Shown here: in pieces, positions 42,525 to 54,663 of the stretch
Position numbering within the stretch: the first letter of the stretch is position 1
How the letters are laid out: each line of letters begins with the position of its first letter
Assembly (NCBI RefSeq): GCF_010728725.1
Contig: NZ_AP022606.1
Coordinates: forward strand, 4,898,001 to 4,962,000
Direction of reading: 5' to 3'
DNA: 64,000 nucleotides
Source of the DNA: Mycobacterium branderi
Lineage (GTDB): Bacteria; Actinomycetota; Actinomycetes; Mycobacteriales; Mycobacteriaceae
The notes under the pieces: generated by a model
What the model was told of the DNA's origin: nothing
Database searches by the model: none
The model's input: only the letters and a program-made list of their open reading frames with translations
Position numbers and translations under genes: made by a program

Positions 42525-43356
42525 GGCTGCTCCCCTCGTCACGCTCAACGACGGCAATTCCATCCCCGCTCTGGGATTCGGCGTATTCCAGATTCCACCT
42601 GCGGACACCGAGCAGGCGGTCGGGGCCGCGCTGCAAGCCGGTTACCGGCATATCGACACCGCGGCGGCCTACCGTAACGAACGCGAGACCGGGCGTGCGG
42701 TAGCCAGTTTCGGCGTGCCCAGAGACGAACTGTACTTGGTGACCAAGCTGTGGAACGCCGACCAGGGCTACGACAGCACGCTGACGGCGTTCGACGCCAG
42801 CATGGACAGGCTGGGCCTCGATTACCTCGACCTCTACCTGATCCATTGGCCACTGCCCCAGCAGGGCAAGTTCGTCGACACCTTCAAGGCCTTCGCCCAC
42901 CTCCGCGACCAGGGCCGCATCCGGTCGATCGGGGTGAGCAATTTCGAGCCCGAGCACTTGCAGATGCTCATCGACGCCACCGGCATAGTGCCCGCGGTCA
43001 ACCAGATCGAGCTGCACCCGCGGTTGCCGCAGACCGCGTTGCGCGAGGTCCACGCGCGCCTCGGGATCGCCACCGAGGCGTGGGGCCCGCTCGGCCAGGG
43101 TTCGCTGCTGGACCATCCGACGATCACCGCAATCGCCGACGCCCGCGGCCGGACACCTGCCCAGGTGTTGATCAGGTGGCATATTCAGCTAGGTAATATC
43201 GTGATCCCCAAGTCGGTGGACCCTGCGCGGATTGCGAGCAACTTCGAAGTGTTCGATTTCGAACTGAGCAACGACGAGATGGCATCGATCTCCTCGCTCG
43301 ACGACGGAACACGACTTGGTCCGGATCCACGAACCTTCAATTTCACAGGCAGGTGA
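42523..43356 (+). CDS. Aldo-keto reductase, first tandem copy
   Basis: A 277-residue NAD(P)H-dependent reductase of carbonyls. The tetrad is visible: D in HIDTAAAYRNE, Y in the same segment, K in YLVTKLWN and H in YLIHWPLP. The C-terminal IPKSVDPARIASN binds the cofactor phosphate. Closest to the MSMEG_2407-type AKRs by memory. The ATG overlaps the lipN ATG, so its promoter must lie inside lipN. It is followed directly by a second AKR. Confidence 0.92.
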   Translation: MAAPLVTLNDGNSIPALGFGVFQIPPADTEQAVGAALQAGYRHIDTAAAYRNERETGRAVASFGVPRDELYLVTKLWNADQGYDSTLTAFDASMDRLGLDYLDLYLIHWPLPQQGKFVDTFKAFAHLRDQGRIRSIGVSNFEPEHLQMLIDATGIVPAVNQIELHPRLPQTALREVHARLGIATEAWGPLGQGSLLDHPTITAIADARGRTPAQVLIRWHIQLGNIVIPKSVDPARIASNFEVFDFELSNDEMASISSLDDGTRLGPDPRTFNFTGR

Positions 43357-44196
43357 ATGATGTCGGGCGCCACCGTCCCCGCTATTGCGCTCAATGACGA
43401 GAACACGATGCCGGTGCTCGGCCTCGGCGTCGCAGAGTTGTCCGACGACGAGACAGAACGCGCGGTATCGGCGGCGCTGGAGGCCGGCTGCCGGCTGATC
43501 GACACCGCCGCGGTCTACGGCAACGAAGCCGCCGTCGGCCGCGCGATCGCCGCGTCGGGAATCCCGCGGGCCGAGTTGTTCGTCACCACCAAGCTCGCCA
43601 ACGCCGACCAGGGGTTCACTTCCGCGCAAGAGGCGTGCAAAGCCAGCTTGGAGCGGCTGGGCCTGGACTATGTCGACCTGTATTTGATTCACTGGCCCGC
43701 GCCACAACTGGGCGAGTATGTGAACAGCTTCGGCGGCTTGATCCAGTGCCGCGCACAGGAGTTGACCCGTTCGATCGGCGTGGCCAACTTCACCGAGGAG
43801 CACCTGTCGACGGTCATCGACTTGACCTTCGTCACGCCCGCCGTCAACCAGATCGAGCTGCATCCGCTGCTCAACCAGGCCGAACTGCGCAGCGCCAACG
43901 CCAGCCACAACGTCGTCACCCAGTCCTACAGCCCGCTGGCCGTCGGCCGGTTGCTGGACAACCCGACGGTGACATCGGTTGCCGCGGAATACAGCCGCAC
44001 ACCCGCGCAGGTGTTGCTGCGCTGGAACCTGCAACTGGGCAACGCGGTGGTGTTCCGGTCGGGTAAGCCCGAGCGCATTGCCGGCAACTTCGACGTCTTC
44101 GATTTCGAGTTGGCCGCCGAGCATATGGAGGCGCTCAACGGCCTGAACGACGGCACCCGGGTGCGCGAGGATCCGCTGACGTACACGGGTATCTAA
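43357..44196 (+). CDS. Aldo-keto reductase, second tandem copy (Rv2971 type)
   Basis: A 279-residue paralogue whose start codon follows directly on the stop of the first copy (TGA-ATG, no gap). Tetrad: [27 protein letters not shown]. The [12 protein letters not shown] segment and the ending [14 protein letters not shown] match the M. tuberculosis enzyme, while the cofactor motif is [12 protein letters not shown] rather than PKS. A second ATG three bases on is equally possible. Substrate unknown; a role in detoxifying aldehydes is plausible. Confidence 0.94.
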   Translation: MMSGATVPAIALNDENTMPVLGLGVAELSDDETERAVSAALEAGCRLIDTAAVYGNEAAVGRAIAASGIPRAELFVTTKLANADQGFTSAQEACKASLERLGLDYVDLYLIHWPAPQLGEYVNSFGGLIQCRAQELTRSIGVANFTEEHLSTVIDLTFVTPAVNQIELHPLLNQAELRSANASHNVVTQSYSPLAVGRLLDNPTVTSVAAEYSRTPAQVLLRWNLQLGNAVVFRSGKPERIAGNFDVFDFELAAEHMEALNGLNDGTRVREDPLTYTGI

Positions 44197-44207
44197 TTCC
44201 GCGCGAG

Positions 44208-44921
44208 CTACCCGGCCGGGCACGTGGCAGCCGCCTGGCGCAGCACGTCGGCCGACGCCTGGTCGACGGGTAGCGCGTAGCCACGCAGCACCGCGATGAA
44301 CTGCATGCTGTACTGGCACCAGAACGCGGTGTTGGGCGGCATCCACAGCGCCGGTTGCGAATCGCCTTTGTCCTCGTTGGCTTTTCCGGCAACCGCCAGC
44401 AGGTTGGCGGGATCGTTGGCGAAGCGCACCCGCTCGGCAAACGGCCAGTTGTAGGCGCCCATATCCCAGGCCAGCGCCAGCGGGACGATGTGATCGATCT
44501 GCACGGACTCCCCCACCCGGGCGCCGCGCTGAAACGCCACAGTCGCATTGGTGTAGGGGTCGTGCAGCGTGCCGGTGGCCACGGCATCGGGACAGCGTTT
44601 GATCGACACGTACGTCTTGTCGACCAGATCGCGGTTGAGGATGTCGTTTCGGGTATCGCATCCGTTGTGCCCGCCCGGCGCGTCGTTGTCGTCGGTCCAG
44701 GCATCGCCGTATGCGGCGCGGCGATAGTCGTAGCGGTGAATCCTGGCCGGCACCACCGCAATTCCGGCCAGCACGTCGACGCCGGGTGCAACGGTCGGAA
44801 CGTCGGCGCGCGCCGCGAACTCGTCGGCGCGGTCGCCCACCGACGCGGTCATCACCTGATAAGCGACAACGACGGCGAGCACCGCGATCGCCGACAACCA
44901 CAGCAATGTCTTGCGGCTCAC
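44208..44921 (-). CDS. Secreted/membrane-tethered HNH protein (DUF1524 type, Rv2972c)
   Basis: A 237-residue protein with an N-terminal signal or anchor (MSRKTLLWLSAIAVLAVVVA) and an extracytoplasmic nuclease-like core. The HNH centre is QIDHIVPLALAWDMGA, then FANDPANLLAVAGKANEDKG. Four cysteines (NGCDT, KRCPDA, FWCQ, ATCP) may form disulfides, helped by the VKOR/DsbA pair nearby. Relatives degrade DNA outside the cell. The GTG start overlaps the recG stop by 4 bases. Confidence 0.85.
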   Translation of the reverse strand: MSRKTLLWLSAIAVLAVVVAYQVMTASVGDRADEFAARADVPTVAPGVDVLAGIAVVPARIHRYDYRRAAYGDAWTDDNDAPGGHNGCDTRNDILNRDLVDKTYVSIKRCPDAVATGTLHDPYTNATVAFQRGARVGESVQIDHIVPLALAWDMGAYNWPFAERVRFANDPANLLAVAGKANEDKGDSQPALWMPPNTAFWCQYSMQFIAVLRGYALPVDQASADVLRQAAATCPAG

Positions 44922-47140
44922 GACTTGTCCAGGTATTCGATGCGATCGCTGCCGGTGAACGGCGCGGCCAGCAGTGCCATTCCCGGGTGTGCCGGGTTTT
45001 CGTCGTACAACTTCTCACACAGGTCGTGGGCCGACTCGATGACCTGCCGGTGCTCGGCCAGCGACAGCAGCTTCAAGGTTATCGGGCGGCCACTTTGACT
45101 GCGGCCCAACACATCTCCCTCGCGCCGTTCGTCGAGGTCCAGGTCCGCCAGCGCGAACCCGTCGAGGGTTTCGGCAACGGCCTTGAGGCGCTGGGCGGAT
45201 CGGGAATTCGGCGACACCCAGCTCGCCAACAGACACAGGCTTGCGTGCGCGCCGCGGCCGATGCGGCCGCGCAGCTGATGCAATTGGCTGATGCCGAACC
45301 GGTCGGCGTCCATCACCAGCATCACAGTCGCGTTCGGGACGTCGACGCCGACCTCGATCACGGTGGTGCACACCAGCACGTCGATCTCGCCGGCACGAAA
45401 CGCCGCCATCACGGCGTCCTTCTCGTCGGCGGCAAGACGGCCGTGCATCAGCCCGAGCCGCAGACCGGCCAGCTCCCCCCGACGCAGCCGGGCGAACAGC
45501 TCTACCGCTGTCGCCGAGGGTCTTCCGCCCTCCTCGCACTGCGCGCTGTCGTCGTTCTCGTCGATCCGCGGCGCCACGACATAGGCCTGACGGCCCGCGG
45601 AGACCTCCTCGATGATGCGCCGCCACGCCCGGTCCAGCCACGTAGGTTTGTCCTTGACGAAGATCGTGTTGGTGGTGATCGGCTGGCGGCCGCGGGGAAG
45701 CTCGCGCAGCGTCGAGGTTTCCAGATCGCCGTAGACAGTCAGCGCCACCGTCCGCGGTATCGGCGTCGCCGTCATCACCAGAAGATGCGGCGTGACTCCG
45801 GCCGGGGCCTTTGCCCGCAACTGATCTCGCTGCTCGACACCGAACCTGTGCTGCTCGTCGACGACCACCATGCCCAGCCGGTGAAACTCGACGGCGTCCT
45901 GCAGCAGCGCGTGGGTTCCGACGACGATGCCGGCCTGCCCGCTGCCGATCTCGTCGCGGACCTGCTTCTTCTGCGTCCCCGACATCGAGCCGGTGAGCAA
46001 CGCCACCCTGGTGGCGTTGTCGGCGCCGCCGAGCTGACCGCCCAGCGCCAGCGACCCCAGCACGTCGCGGATCGACCGGACATGTTGTGCGGCAAGCACT
46101 TCCGTCGGCGCCAAGAGCGCGCACTGGTAGCCGGCGTCGACCATTTGCAGCATTGCCAGCACCGCGAGGATCGTCTTGCCCGACCCGACCTCACCCTGCA
46201 ACAGCCGGTTCATCGGACGGCTCGCGCTCAGTTCGGCGGACAACACGTCGAGCACCTCGCGCTGCCCGGAGGTCAGCTCAAACGGCAAGCGCCGCAACAG
46301 TTCTTGCTTCAGTCCGTCGGACCGCGGCGAGGCCGCCGGGCCTGATTGCGACAGCTCGCTGTGCCGGCGGGTCACCAGCGCCCACTGCAAACCGACGGCC
46401 TCGTCGAAAGTCAGCCGCTCTCGGGCGTGTCGCCGCTGGGCTTCGTCTTCGGAGACATGGATAGCGCGCAGCGCTTGGTCCTCGGAGATCAGGCCATGTT
46501 CGGCGAGCACCGGATCGGGCAGCGGGTCGTGCACCGGGTCGAGCACCGCGAGCACCTGACGCACGCACGAATAGATGGTCCAGCTTTGGACTTTCGCGCT
46601 GGCCGGGTAGATCGGGAAGAAGGCTCGTTCGAAGGCCGACTGCAACACTTCGCCGCTGACCGCCCGCGACGCGCCGGCGATCTCGCGCAACGACGTGCTG
46701 CCGTGGTCCTTGCCGTCCGGCGAGTTCAGGATCAGGAAATCGGGGTGGGTCAGTTGCATGACGCCCTTGTAGTAACCCACCTCTCCCGAGAGCATGACCC
46801 GGCTTCCTTTGGACAGCTGCCTTTCGAACCACTTCTTTGGGTGAAAGAACGTGGCGGTCACCTTGCTTCGGCCTGAGCCGATGGTGACCACCAGGAACTT
46901 CTCTCCTGGGCGTTTTTTCATCGGCTTCAGCTCCGCCCCGGTGATGGTGTCGACGAGCGTCACGTGCTCGCCGACCGGCGGTCGTTCGTCGCCGGCCCCG
47001 CGCACCGCCGCGCCCTCGACGTAGCTGCGCGGGTAGTGGCGCAGCAGGTCGTCGACGGTGCGGATGCCGAACGCCTCGTCGAGCGGTTTCGCGGATTTCG
47101 CGCCGACGACGTAATCCAGCCGGTCGCTCAGCCCAACCAT
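44918..47140 (-). CDS. recG: ATP-dependent DNA helicase RecG
   Basis: A 740-residue branch-migration helicase that remodels stalled forks. N-terminal wedge/OB domain (about 1-180), Walker A in LLQGEVGSGKTILAVLAML, helicase box II VVDEQHRFGVEQRDQ, and motif VI LHQLRGRIGRG. Complete. It lies 2 bases after the stop of the DhaL-like gene and overlaps the HNH gene. Confidence 0.97.
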   Translation of the reverse strand: MVGLSDRLDYVVGAKSAKPLDEAFGIRTVDDLLRHYPRSYVEGAAVRGAGDERPPVGEHVTLVDTITGAELKPMKKRPGEKFLVVTIGSGRSKVTATFFHPKKWFERQLSKGSRVMLSGEVGYYKGVMQLTHPDFLILNSPDGKDHGSTSLREIAGASRAVSGEVLQSAFERAFFPIYPASAKVQSWTIYSCVRQVLAVLDPVHDPLPDPVLAEHGLISEDQALRAIHVSEDEAQRRHARERLTFDEAVGLQWALVTRRHSELSQSGPAASPRSDGLKQELLRRLPFELTSGQREVLDVLSAELSASRPMNRLLQGEVGSGKTILAVLAMLQMVDAGYQCALLAPTEVLAAQHVRSIRDVLGSLALGGQLGGADNATRVALLTGSMSGTQKKQVRDEIGSGQAGIVVGTHALLQDAVEFHRLGMVVVDEQHRFGVEQRDQLRAKAPAGVTPHLLVMTATPIPRTVALTVYGDLETSTLRELPRGRQPITTNTIFVKDKPTWLDRAWRRIIEEVSAGRQAYVVAPRIDENDDSAQCEEGGRPSATAVELFARLRRGELAGLRLGLMHGRLAADEKDAVMAAFRAGEIDVLVCTTVIEVGVDVPNATVMLVMDADRFGISQLHQLRGRIGRGAHASLCLLASWVSPNSRSAQRLKAVAETLDGFALADLDLDERREGDVLGRSQSGRPITLKLLSLAEHRQVIESAHDLCEKLYDENPAHPGMALLAAPFTGSDRIEYLDKS

Positions 47141-47142
47141 CG

Positions 47143-48813
47143 CTACTCGACCCCGATCAACAGCGCGTCGCCACGATGTCCGGTGTGATAGGTCGCCAAC
47201 TCGGTGCCCGGATGCTGGTCATGCACATGCTGCTGCAGCGCGTCCCCCAGGGCGGGGTCGACGCCGGCGCCCACCAGCACCGTCACCAACTCGCCGCCGG
47301 CTGCCAGCAGCAGGTCGATCAGGCCGATCGCCGCCGAGGCGATGTCTTTGGCCACAATCAGCACCTCGTCGCCGGCGATGCCCAGGCCGTCGCCGGGCTC
47401 GCAGGTACCGGCCCAGGTCAGCGCCCGCTCGGTCGCGACGCGCACCGAGCCGTGCCGCGCGGCGCCGACGGCGCGGGCCATCGTGTACCCGTCGTCGACG
47501 GCCTGCCGGTCCGGTTCATGCACAGCCAGCGCGGCCAGGCCCTGCACCATGGACCCGGTTGGCAGCGGTACCACGTCGATGCCCCAGCCGATGGCGGCGG
47601 TGCAGCCGGCGACAAGTTCCTCGGCCGCGACATAACCGTTGGGCAACACCATCACCTGCGCGGCGCCCGTGTCCACCACCGCCCGCAACAGCTGCTGGGC
47701 GCTGACCGCGGTGGCCGGGTCGGCCGCCCCGGAGTCGGGCCGCAGCACACAGGCGCCCTCCCCGGCGAACAACTCCGCGGCGCCGTCGCCGTCGACGACG
47801 GCCAGCACGGCCCGCTCGCGGGTCCAGCTGCCCGGCGGTAGGCCCGCAGGACCGCCGTTGAGCACCGAGATCTGGATCCGGCGCGGGCGGCCGAACGCCA
47901 AACCGGCCTCGACTGCCGCGCCAGCGTCGTCGGTGTGGACGTGAACCGAGTAGCCGGCCCCGGACGCGTCGGCCGCGGATGTGGCGATGGCCACCGAGTC
48001 GCCGAGTTGACCGAGGCGCTCCCGCAGTGCGTCCGCGCCGTCGGCGTCACACTCGCCGAGCAGGTACATCACCTCGAACTGGGGACCGGGCTGTTCCGGG
48101 GCGACGTCGGCCTGCGGCCGCCGCGGCGACGGCTCGTACACCGCGCGGGCGGGTGCCTGACCGGTGATCGTGGAGCGCAGCGCGTCGAGCAGCACCAGCA
48201 AACCGCGTCCCCCGGCGTCGACCACCCCGGCGTCGCCCAGCACGTCGAGCTGTTCGGGGGTCTTCTCCAACGCGATCACCGCTGCGTCGCCGGCCGCGGT
48301 GATCGCCTGGACCAGCCCCTCCCCGGCATGCTGCTGGGCCGCCGCGGCCGCGGCCTGCAGCACCGAGACGATCGTCCCGGCAACCTCCCGACCGCCCATC
48401 GAGGCGAGTGCCAGATCCACGCCGTGCCGCAATGCCGACCCGAGAACCGCGGCGTCGATGTCGCGCAGCTCACCGCCGGCTCGGGCGGCGGCGTCGGCGG
48501 TGACGTCGGCGATGCCCCGCAGGATTTGCGACAGGATCACCCCGGAGTTCCCGCGGGCGCCGTTCAGCGCACCGACCGACAGCGCGGCCGCCACCCGCGC
48601 GACGTCGCCCGACCGCGCTTCGGTGTTGGCCTCGGCCAGCGCCGAGCGCATGGTGAACAGCATGTTGGTGCCGGTGTCGGAATCGGCGACCGGGAACACG
48701 TTGAGGCGGTTGATCTCGTCGATGTGAGTGATCAGGTCACTGACGGCGGTGTGTGCCCAATCACGCAGCGCGGCCCCGTCCAGCAGGCGTTCCGGCGTGT
48801 CCACGTCAGACAC
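47143..48813 (-). CDS. DhaL/DAK phosphatase-domain protein (FakA-like)
   Basis: A 556-residue protein. The N-terminal DhaL domain (about 1-200) has the Mg-ATP motif NVFPVADSDTGTNM; a middle domain and a C-terminal DegV-partner-like domain follow (ATYHTGHRGDALLIG end). In firmicutes FakA phosphorylates fatty acids presented by FakB. I chose the GTG at 48813 because GAGGAG lies 9 bases before it; the GTG at 48822 abuts that site. As I recall, M. tuberculosis has this gene broken in two (Rv2974c/Rv2975c); here it is one frame. Confidence 0.87.
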   Translation of the reverse strand: MSDVDTPERLLDGAALRDWAHTAVSDLITHIDEINRLNVFPVADSDTGTNMLFTMRSALAEANTEARSGDVARVAAALSVGALNGARGNSGVILSQILRGIADVTADAAARAGGELRDIDAAVLGSALRHGVDLALASMGGREVAGTIVSVLQAAAAAAQQHAGEGLVQAITAAGDAAVIALEKTPEQLDVLGDAGVVDAGGRGLLVLLDALRSTITGQAPARAVYEPSPRRPQADVAPEQPGPQFEVMYLLGECDADGADALRERLGQLGDSVAIATSAADASGAGYSVHVHTDDAGAAVEAGLAFGRPRRIQISVLNGGPAGLPPGSWTRERAVLAVVDGDGAAELFAGEGACVLRPDSGAADPATAVSAQQLLRAVVDTGAAQVMVLPNGYVAAEELVAGCTAAIGWGIDVVPLPTGSMVQGLAALAVHEPDRQAVDDGYTMARAVGAARHGSVRVATERALTWAGTCEPGDGLGIAGDEVLIVAKDIASAAIGLIDLLLAAGGELVTVLVGAGVDPALGDALQQHVHDQHPGTELATYHTGHRGDALLIGVE

Positions 48814-48908
48814 CTGGCCCACCTCCTCGCGCCTCCTGCGGTGGGCGTCAGCCTAACCAGTGACGGCGACAGGACTGGTCATAAGGTATCCAGCGGTTGT
48901 TGACCGTT

Positions 48909-48938
48909 TTGGCACTTGCGCCCGGCTGCGGCTATCCT
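48909..48938 (+). promoter_or_regulatory. Putative rpmB promoter
   Basis: TTGGCA (48909-48914), an 18-base spacer and TATCCT (48933-48938) match a SigA-type promoter, about 65 bases before the rpmB start. A GAGGAG ribosome-binding site follows 8 bases before the ATG. Confidence 0.5.
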
Positions 48939-49001
48939 GACCAGGTTGTCGTGGTCACCCGAGCTCGGTTGTTGGCCCCAGAGATTTGAGGAGTTTCAGC
49001 T

Positions 49002-49196
49002 ATGGCCGCCGTGTGCGACATTTGCGGGAAGAGCCCCGGCTTCGGCAAGTCGGTGTCGCACTCGCATCGCCGGACCAGCCGCCGCTGGGACCCCAACATC
49101 CAGACGGTGCACGCCGTGACCCGCCCCGGCGGTAACAAGCAGCGGCTCAACGTCTGCACGTCGTGCATCAAGGCCGGCAAGGTCGTCCGCGGCTAA
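49002..49196 (+). CDS. rpmB: 50S ribosomal protein L28, zinc-binding form
   Basis: A 64-residue L28 with CDICGK near the N-terminus and CTSCIK near the C-terminus, i.e. the zinc-ribbon (C+) form. Mycobacteria carry several rpmB copies, of which C- forms are made under zinc starvation; this is the ordinary one. Its stop overlaps the ung stop by 3 bases from the other strand. Confidence 0.96.
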   Translation: MAAVCDICGKSPGFGKSVSHSHRRTSRRWDPNIQTVHAVTRPGGNKQRLNVCTSCIKAGKVVRG

Positions 49197-49876
49197 GGCA
49201 GTCGCCAGTCGACGGGCTCGGCGCCCATCTTCTCCAGCAGCTCGTTGGCGCGGCTGAACGGCCGCGAACCGAAAAACCCCCGCGACGCCGACAACGGTGA
49301 GGGATGCGGCGATTCGATCGCCACACACTCCTCACCGGCCAGCATCGGCCGCAGCGTCGACGCGTCGCGCCCCCACAGGATCGCCACCAGCGGTTTGCGA
49401 CGGTCCACCAAGGCGCGGATGGCGCACTCGGTGACCGCTTCCCACCCCTTGCCGCGGTGCGATGCCGGGTTGCCCGGCTGCACGGTCAGCACCCTGTTGA
49501 GCAGCATCACGCCGCGCTTCGCCCACGGCGACAGGTCACCGCACGACGGCGCCGGATAGCCCAGGTCGCTGCTGTATTCGGCGAAGATGTTCTCCAGGCT
49601 GCGCGGCAGCGGCCGCACCTCGGCCGCCACCGAGAAGCTCAGCCCCACGGCATGCCCCGGCGTGGGATACGGGTCTTGCCCGACGATCAAGACTCGCACC
49701 TCATCGAATGGAAAAGTAAAGGCGCGCAACACATTCTGGCCTGCCGGCAGATAGCCGCGGCCGGCGGCGAGTTCGGCCCGCAGGAATTGGCCCATCTCGG
49801 CGACGTTTTCGCCGACGGGTCCCAGCGCACGCGCCCAACCGTCCTCGACCAGTTCACGCAACGGACGCGCGGTCAT
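49193..49876 (-). CDS. ung: Uracil-DNA glycosylase
   Basis: A 227-residue family 1 enzyme removing uracil from DNA. The catalytic aspartate is in [19 protein letters not shown], and the histidine in [16 protein letters not shown]. Complete family length. The start overlaps by 4 bases the stop of the DUF1330 gene, so both are probably in one unit with thiL. Confidence 0.98.
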   Translation of the reverse strand: MTARPLRELVEDGWARALGPVGENVAEMGQFLRAELAAGRGYLPAGQNVLRAFTFPFDEVRVLIVGQDPYPTPGHAVGLSFSVAAEVRPLPRSLENIFAEYSSDLGYPAPSCGDLSPWAKRGVMLLNRVLTVQPGNPASHRGKGWEAVTECAIRALVDRRKPLVAILWGRDASTLRPMLAGEECVAIESPHPSPLSASRGFFGSRPFSRANELLEKMGAEPVDWRLP

Positions 49877-50163
49877 GTCAACCCTTTCGCGAGCAATACC
49901 ACGGTGTCGGCGCCGGCTCGGCGGTCCTTCGAGATCTCTTGGTACTCAGGCGATTCCGCCCACCTGCGGAATGCGGCCTCGTCCGGAAAGGACATCAGCA
50001 CCACCTTCTCGCGGTCCCACTGGCCCTCGATCACCTGCGGCGACTCGTCGGCAGCCAGCAGCGTTCCCGGGTGGCGGCTGAAGACCTCCATGAACTTCGC
50101 CTGATACCGGTCGTAGGCGGCGCGGTCGGTGAACCGCAGCTGGGCAATCGCGTAGACGGTCAC
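49873..50163 (-). CDS. DUF1330-family protein
   Basis: A 96-residue protein with the ferredoxin-like dimeric alpha-beta barrel fold typical of DUF1330 ([20 protein letters not shown], then [20 protein letters not shown]). Function unknown. Four bases from the thiL stop; overlaps ung by 4. Confidence 0.85.
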   Translation of the reverse strand: MTVYAIAQLRFTDRAAYDRYQAKFMEVFSRHPGTLLAADESPQVIEGQWDREKVVLMSFPDEAAFRRWAESPEYQEISKDRRAGADTVVLLAKGLT

Positions 50164-50167
50164 GGCG

Positions 50168-51118
50168 TCACCTTACTGAGCCGAACGATTCCCAGCCCGC
50201 GTATCCCTGCCACTCTCGCCCGTCGACGAGCACCCGCGCCGGCCCGTCGAGCACCCGCCCGACGACGCGCCAGCCGGCGGGAACGGCGCCGGCGAACACG
50301 GCGACCAGGGCGTGGTCTTCGCCGCCGCCGAGCACCCACGACCAAGGGTCGGCGTCGACGGTCTCGGCCGCGGCTGCCAGCGCCTGCCGGTCAGCGGCCA
50401 GCGCATCGGTGCTCAGGTCGACACCGACGCCCGACGCCTCGGCCAGGTGCCGAAGGTCGCCCACCAGACCGTCGGACACGTCGATCATCGCCTGCGCGCC
50501 GGCCTCGGCGGCGACGCGGCCCTGCCCGTAGGGCGGCTGCGGCACCAGGTGACGGCGCCGCAAGTCGTCGAAGCCGCTAATTCCGTTGCACCACAGGGCA
50601 TACCCGGCCGCTGACTGCCCGAGTTCGCCGGTCACCGCAACCGCCGAACCGGGTCGCGCCCCCGAGCGCAGCACAGGAGCGCGGCCGGCCAGATCGCCCA
50701 GCACGCTCACCGATACCACCCACTGCGGGCTGCTTACCAGGTCGCCGCCGGCGATACCGGCGCCAACCCGCTCGGCCTCCTGCCACATGCCGTCGGCCAG
50801 CGCGTCGACCTCCGCGGCGGGCGTCTCGGCCGGTGCCCCGAAGCCGACGACGAACGCGGTGGGCCGCGCACCCATCGCCTCGATGTCGGCGGCGTTTTGC
50901 GCGATCGCCTTGCGGCCGACGTCGTGCGGCGTCGACCAGTCCAGCCGGAAGTGCCGACCCTCGACCAGCATGTCCGTCGACACCACGACGCGACCGTCGT
51001 TGGCCAGGACCACCGCCGCGTCGTCGCCGGGGCCCAGCGCTACGGCGGGCGGCTGGCCTCCGCGGCGCACCAGCCGGCCGATCATGCCGAACTCGCCGAG
51101 TTCACCCAGCGTGCTCAC
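50168..51118 (-). CDS. thiL: Thiamine-monophosphate kinase
   Basis: A 316-residue enzyme phosphorylating thiamine monophosphate to the active diphosphate. LGPGDDAAVV near the N-terminus and MIDVSDGLVGDL carry the metal and phosphate ligands. The GTG start (VSTLGELGEFGMIGRL) has GGGAGG 5 bases upstream. A 50-base gap separates it from the divergent DUF3515 gene. Confidence 0.97.
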   Translation of the reverse strand: MSTLGELGEFGMIGRLVRRGGQPPAVALGPGDDAAVVLANDGRVVVSTDMLVEGRHFRLDWSTPHDVGRKAIAQNAADIEAMGARPTAFVVGFGAPAETPAAEVDALADGMWQEAERVGAGIAGGDLVSSPQWVVSVSVLGDLAGRAPVLRSGARPGSAVAVTGELGQSAAGYALWCNGISGFDDLRRRHLVPQPPYGQGRVAAEAGAQAMIDVSDGLVGDLRHLAEASGVGVDLSTDALAADRQALAAAAETVDADPWSWVLGGGEDHALVAVFAGAVPAGWRVVGRVLDGPARVLVDGREWQGYAGWESFGSVR

Positions 51119-51168
51119 GTGGCCTCCCGTGCGGGTACGTTCACCAACGACTCCGGGAGTGTAAGCAC

Positions 51169-51693
51169 GTGGACAACGACGAAGGCCCGCCGCGCGCCGT
51201 GCTGATCGCCGCGCTGGTGATCGCCGTCGGCGCGATCGGCGCAGTGCTGGCGATCGCGGCGACGCGCCACCCGGCGCAGCAACCGGTCGCCATCGCCGCA
51301 GTGCCGGCGCCGCAGGCGGGAAATCCGGCATGCGGGGCACTGCTCGAGGCGCTGCCGCAGCGACTCGGCGACTACCAGCGCGCCGCTGTCGTGCAGCCGG
51401 CGCCCGCCGGTACCGCCGCCTGGCGAGCACACGATGAGCCCATCGTGCTGCGGTGCGGACTCGACCGGCCCGTCGACTTCGTGGTGGGGTCGCCGATCCA
51501 GGCTGTCAACCGGGTGCAGTGGTTCGAGGTGCGTCAGGATGACCGATCGACGTGGTACACCGTCGACCGGCCGGTCTATGTGGCACTGACTTTGCCGCCG
51601 GGCTCGGGGCCGACGCCCATCCAGCAGCTCTCGGATGTCATCGACCACACGATGCCAGCCGTGCCGATCAGCCCCGCGCCACCGCCCGCCTAG
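51169..51693 (+). CDS. DUF3515 membrane-anchored protein (Rv2980 type)
   Basis: A 174-residue protein with an N-terminal membrane helix (VLIAALVIAVGAIGAVLAIA) and an extracytoplasmic domain with two cysteines (NPACGALL and VLRCGLDRP) that could be bonded. It starts at a GTG with GGGAG 9 bases upstream. Always near ddl and thiL in mycobacteria; function unknown, perhaps cell-envelope related. Confidence 0.88.
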   Translation: MDNDEGPPRAVLIAALVIAVGAIGAVLAIAATRHPAQQPVAIAAVPAPQAGNPACGALLEALPQRLGDYQRAAVVQPAPAGTAAWRAHDEPIVLRCGLDRPVDFVVGSPIQAVNRVQWFEVRQDDRSTWYTVDRPVYVALTLPPGSGPTPIQQLSDVIDHTMPAVPISPAPPPA

Positions 51694-51695
51694 CG

Positions 51696-51752
51696 CGAAT
51701 GTGCAGTTGTGTCACGGCATTTCGCGTCCGGCGTACCTCAAGTCAACACTCG
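51696..51752 (+). repeat. Possible divergent third copy of the intergenic repeat
   Basis: 57 bases between the DUF3515 and ddl stops with ends CGAATGTG and ACACTCG and a TTTCGCGTCCGGCG centre. Size, ends and position between stops resemble copies A and B, but overall identity is low. Confidence 0.3.
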
Positions 51753-51754
51753 GG

Positions 51755-54597
<2,843 letters not shown>

Positions 54598-54663
54598 CGC
54601 TGAGGTAAACAGCACACCAACTGGGCATCGATGTGGGCCGGCCGGTGGCAGCACCACCCGCCG

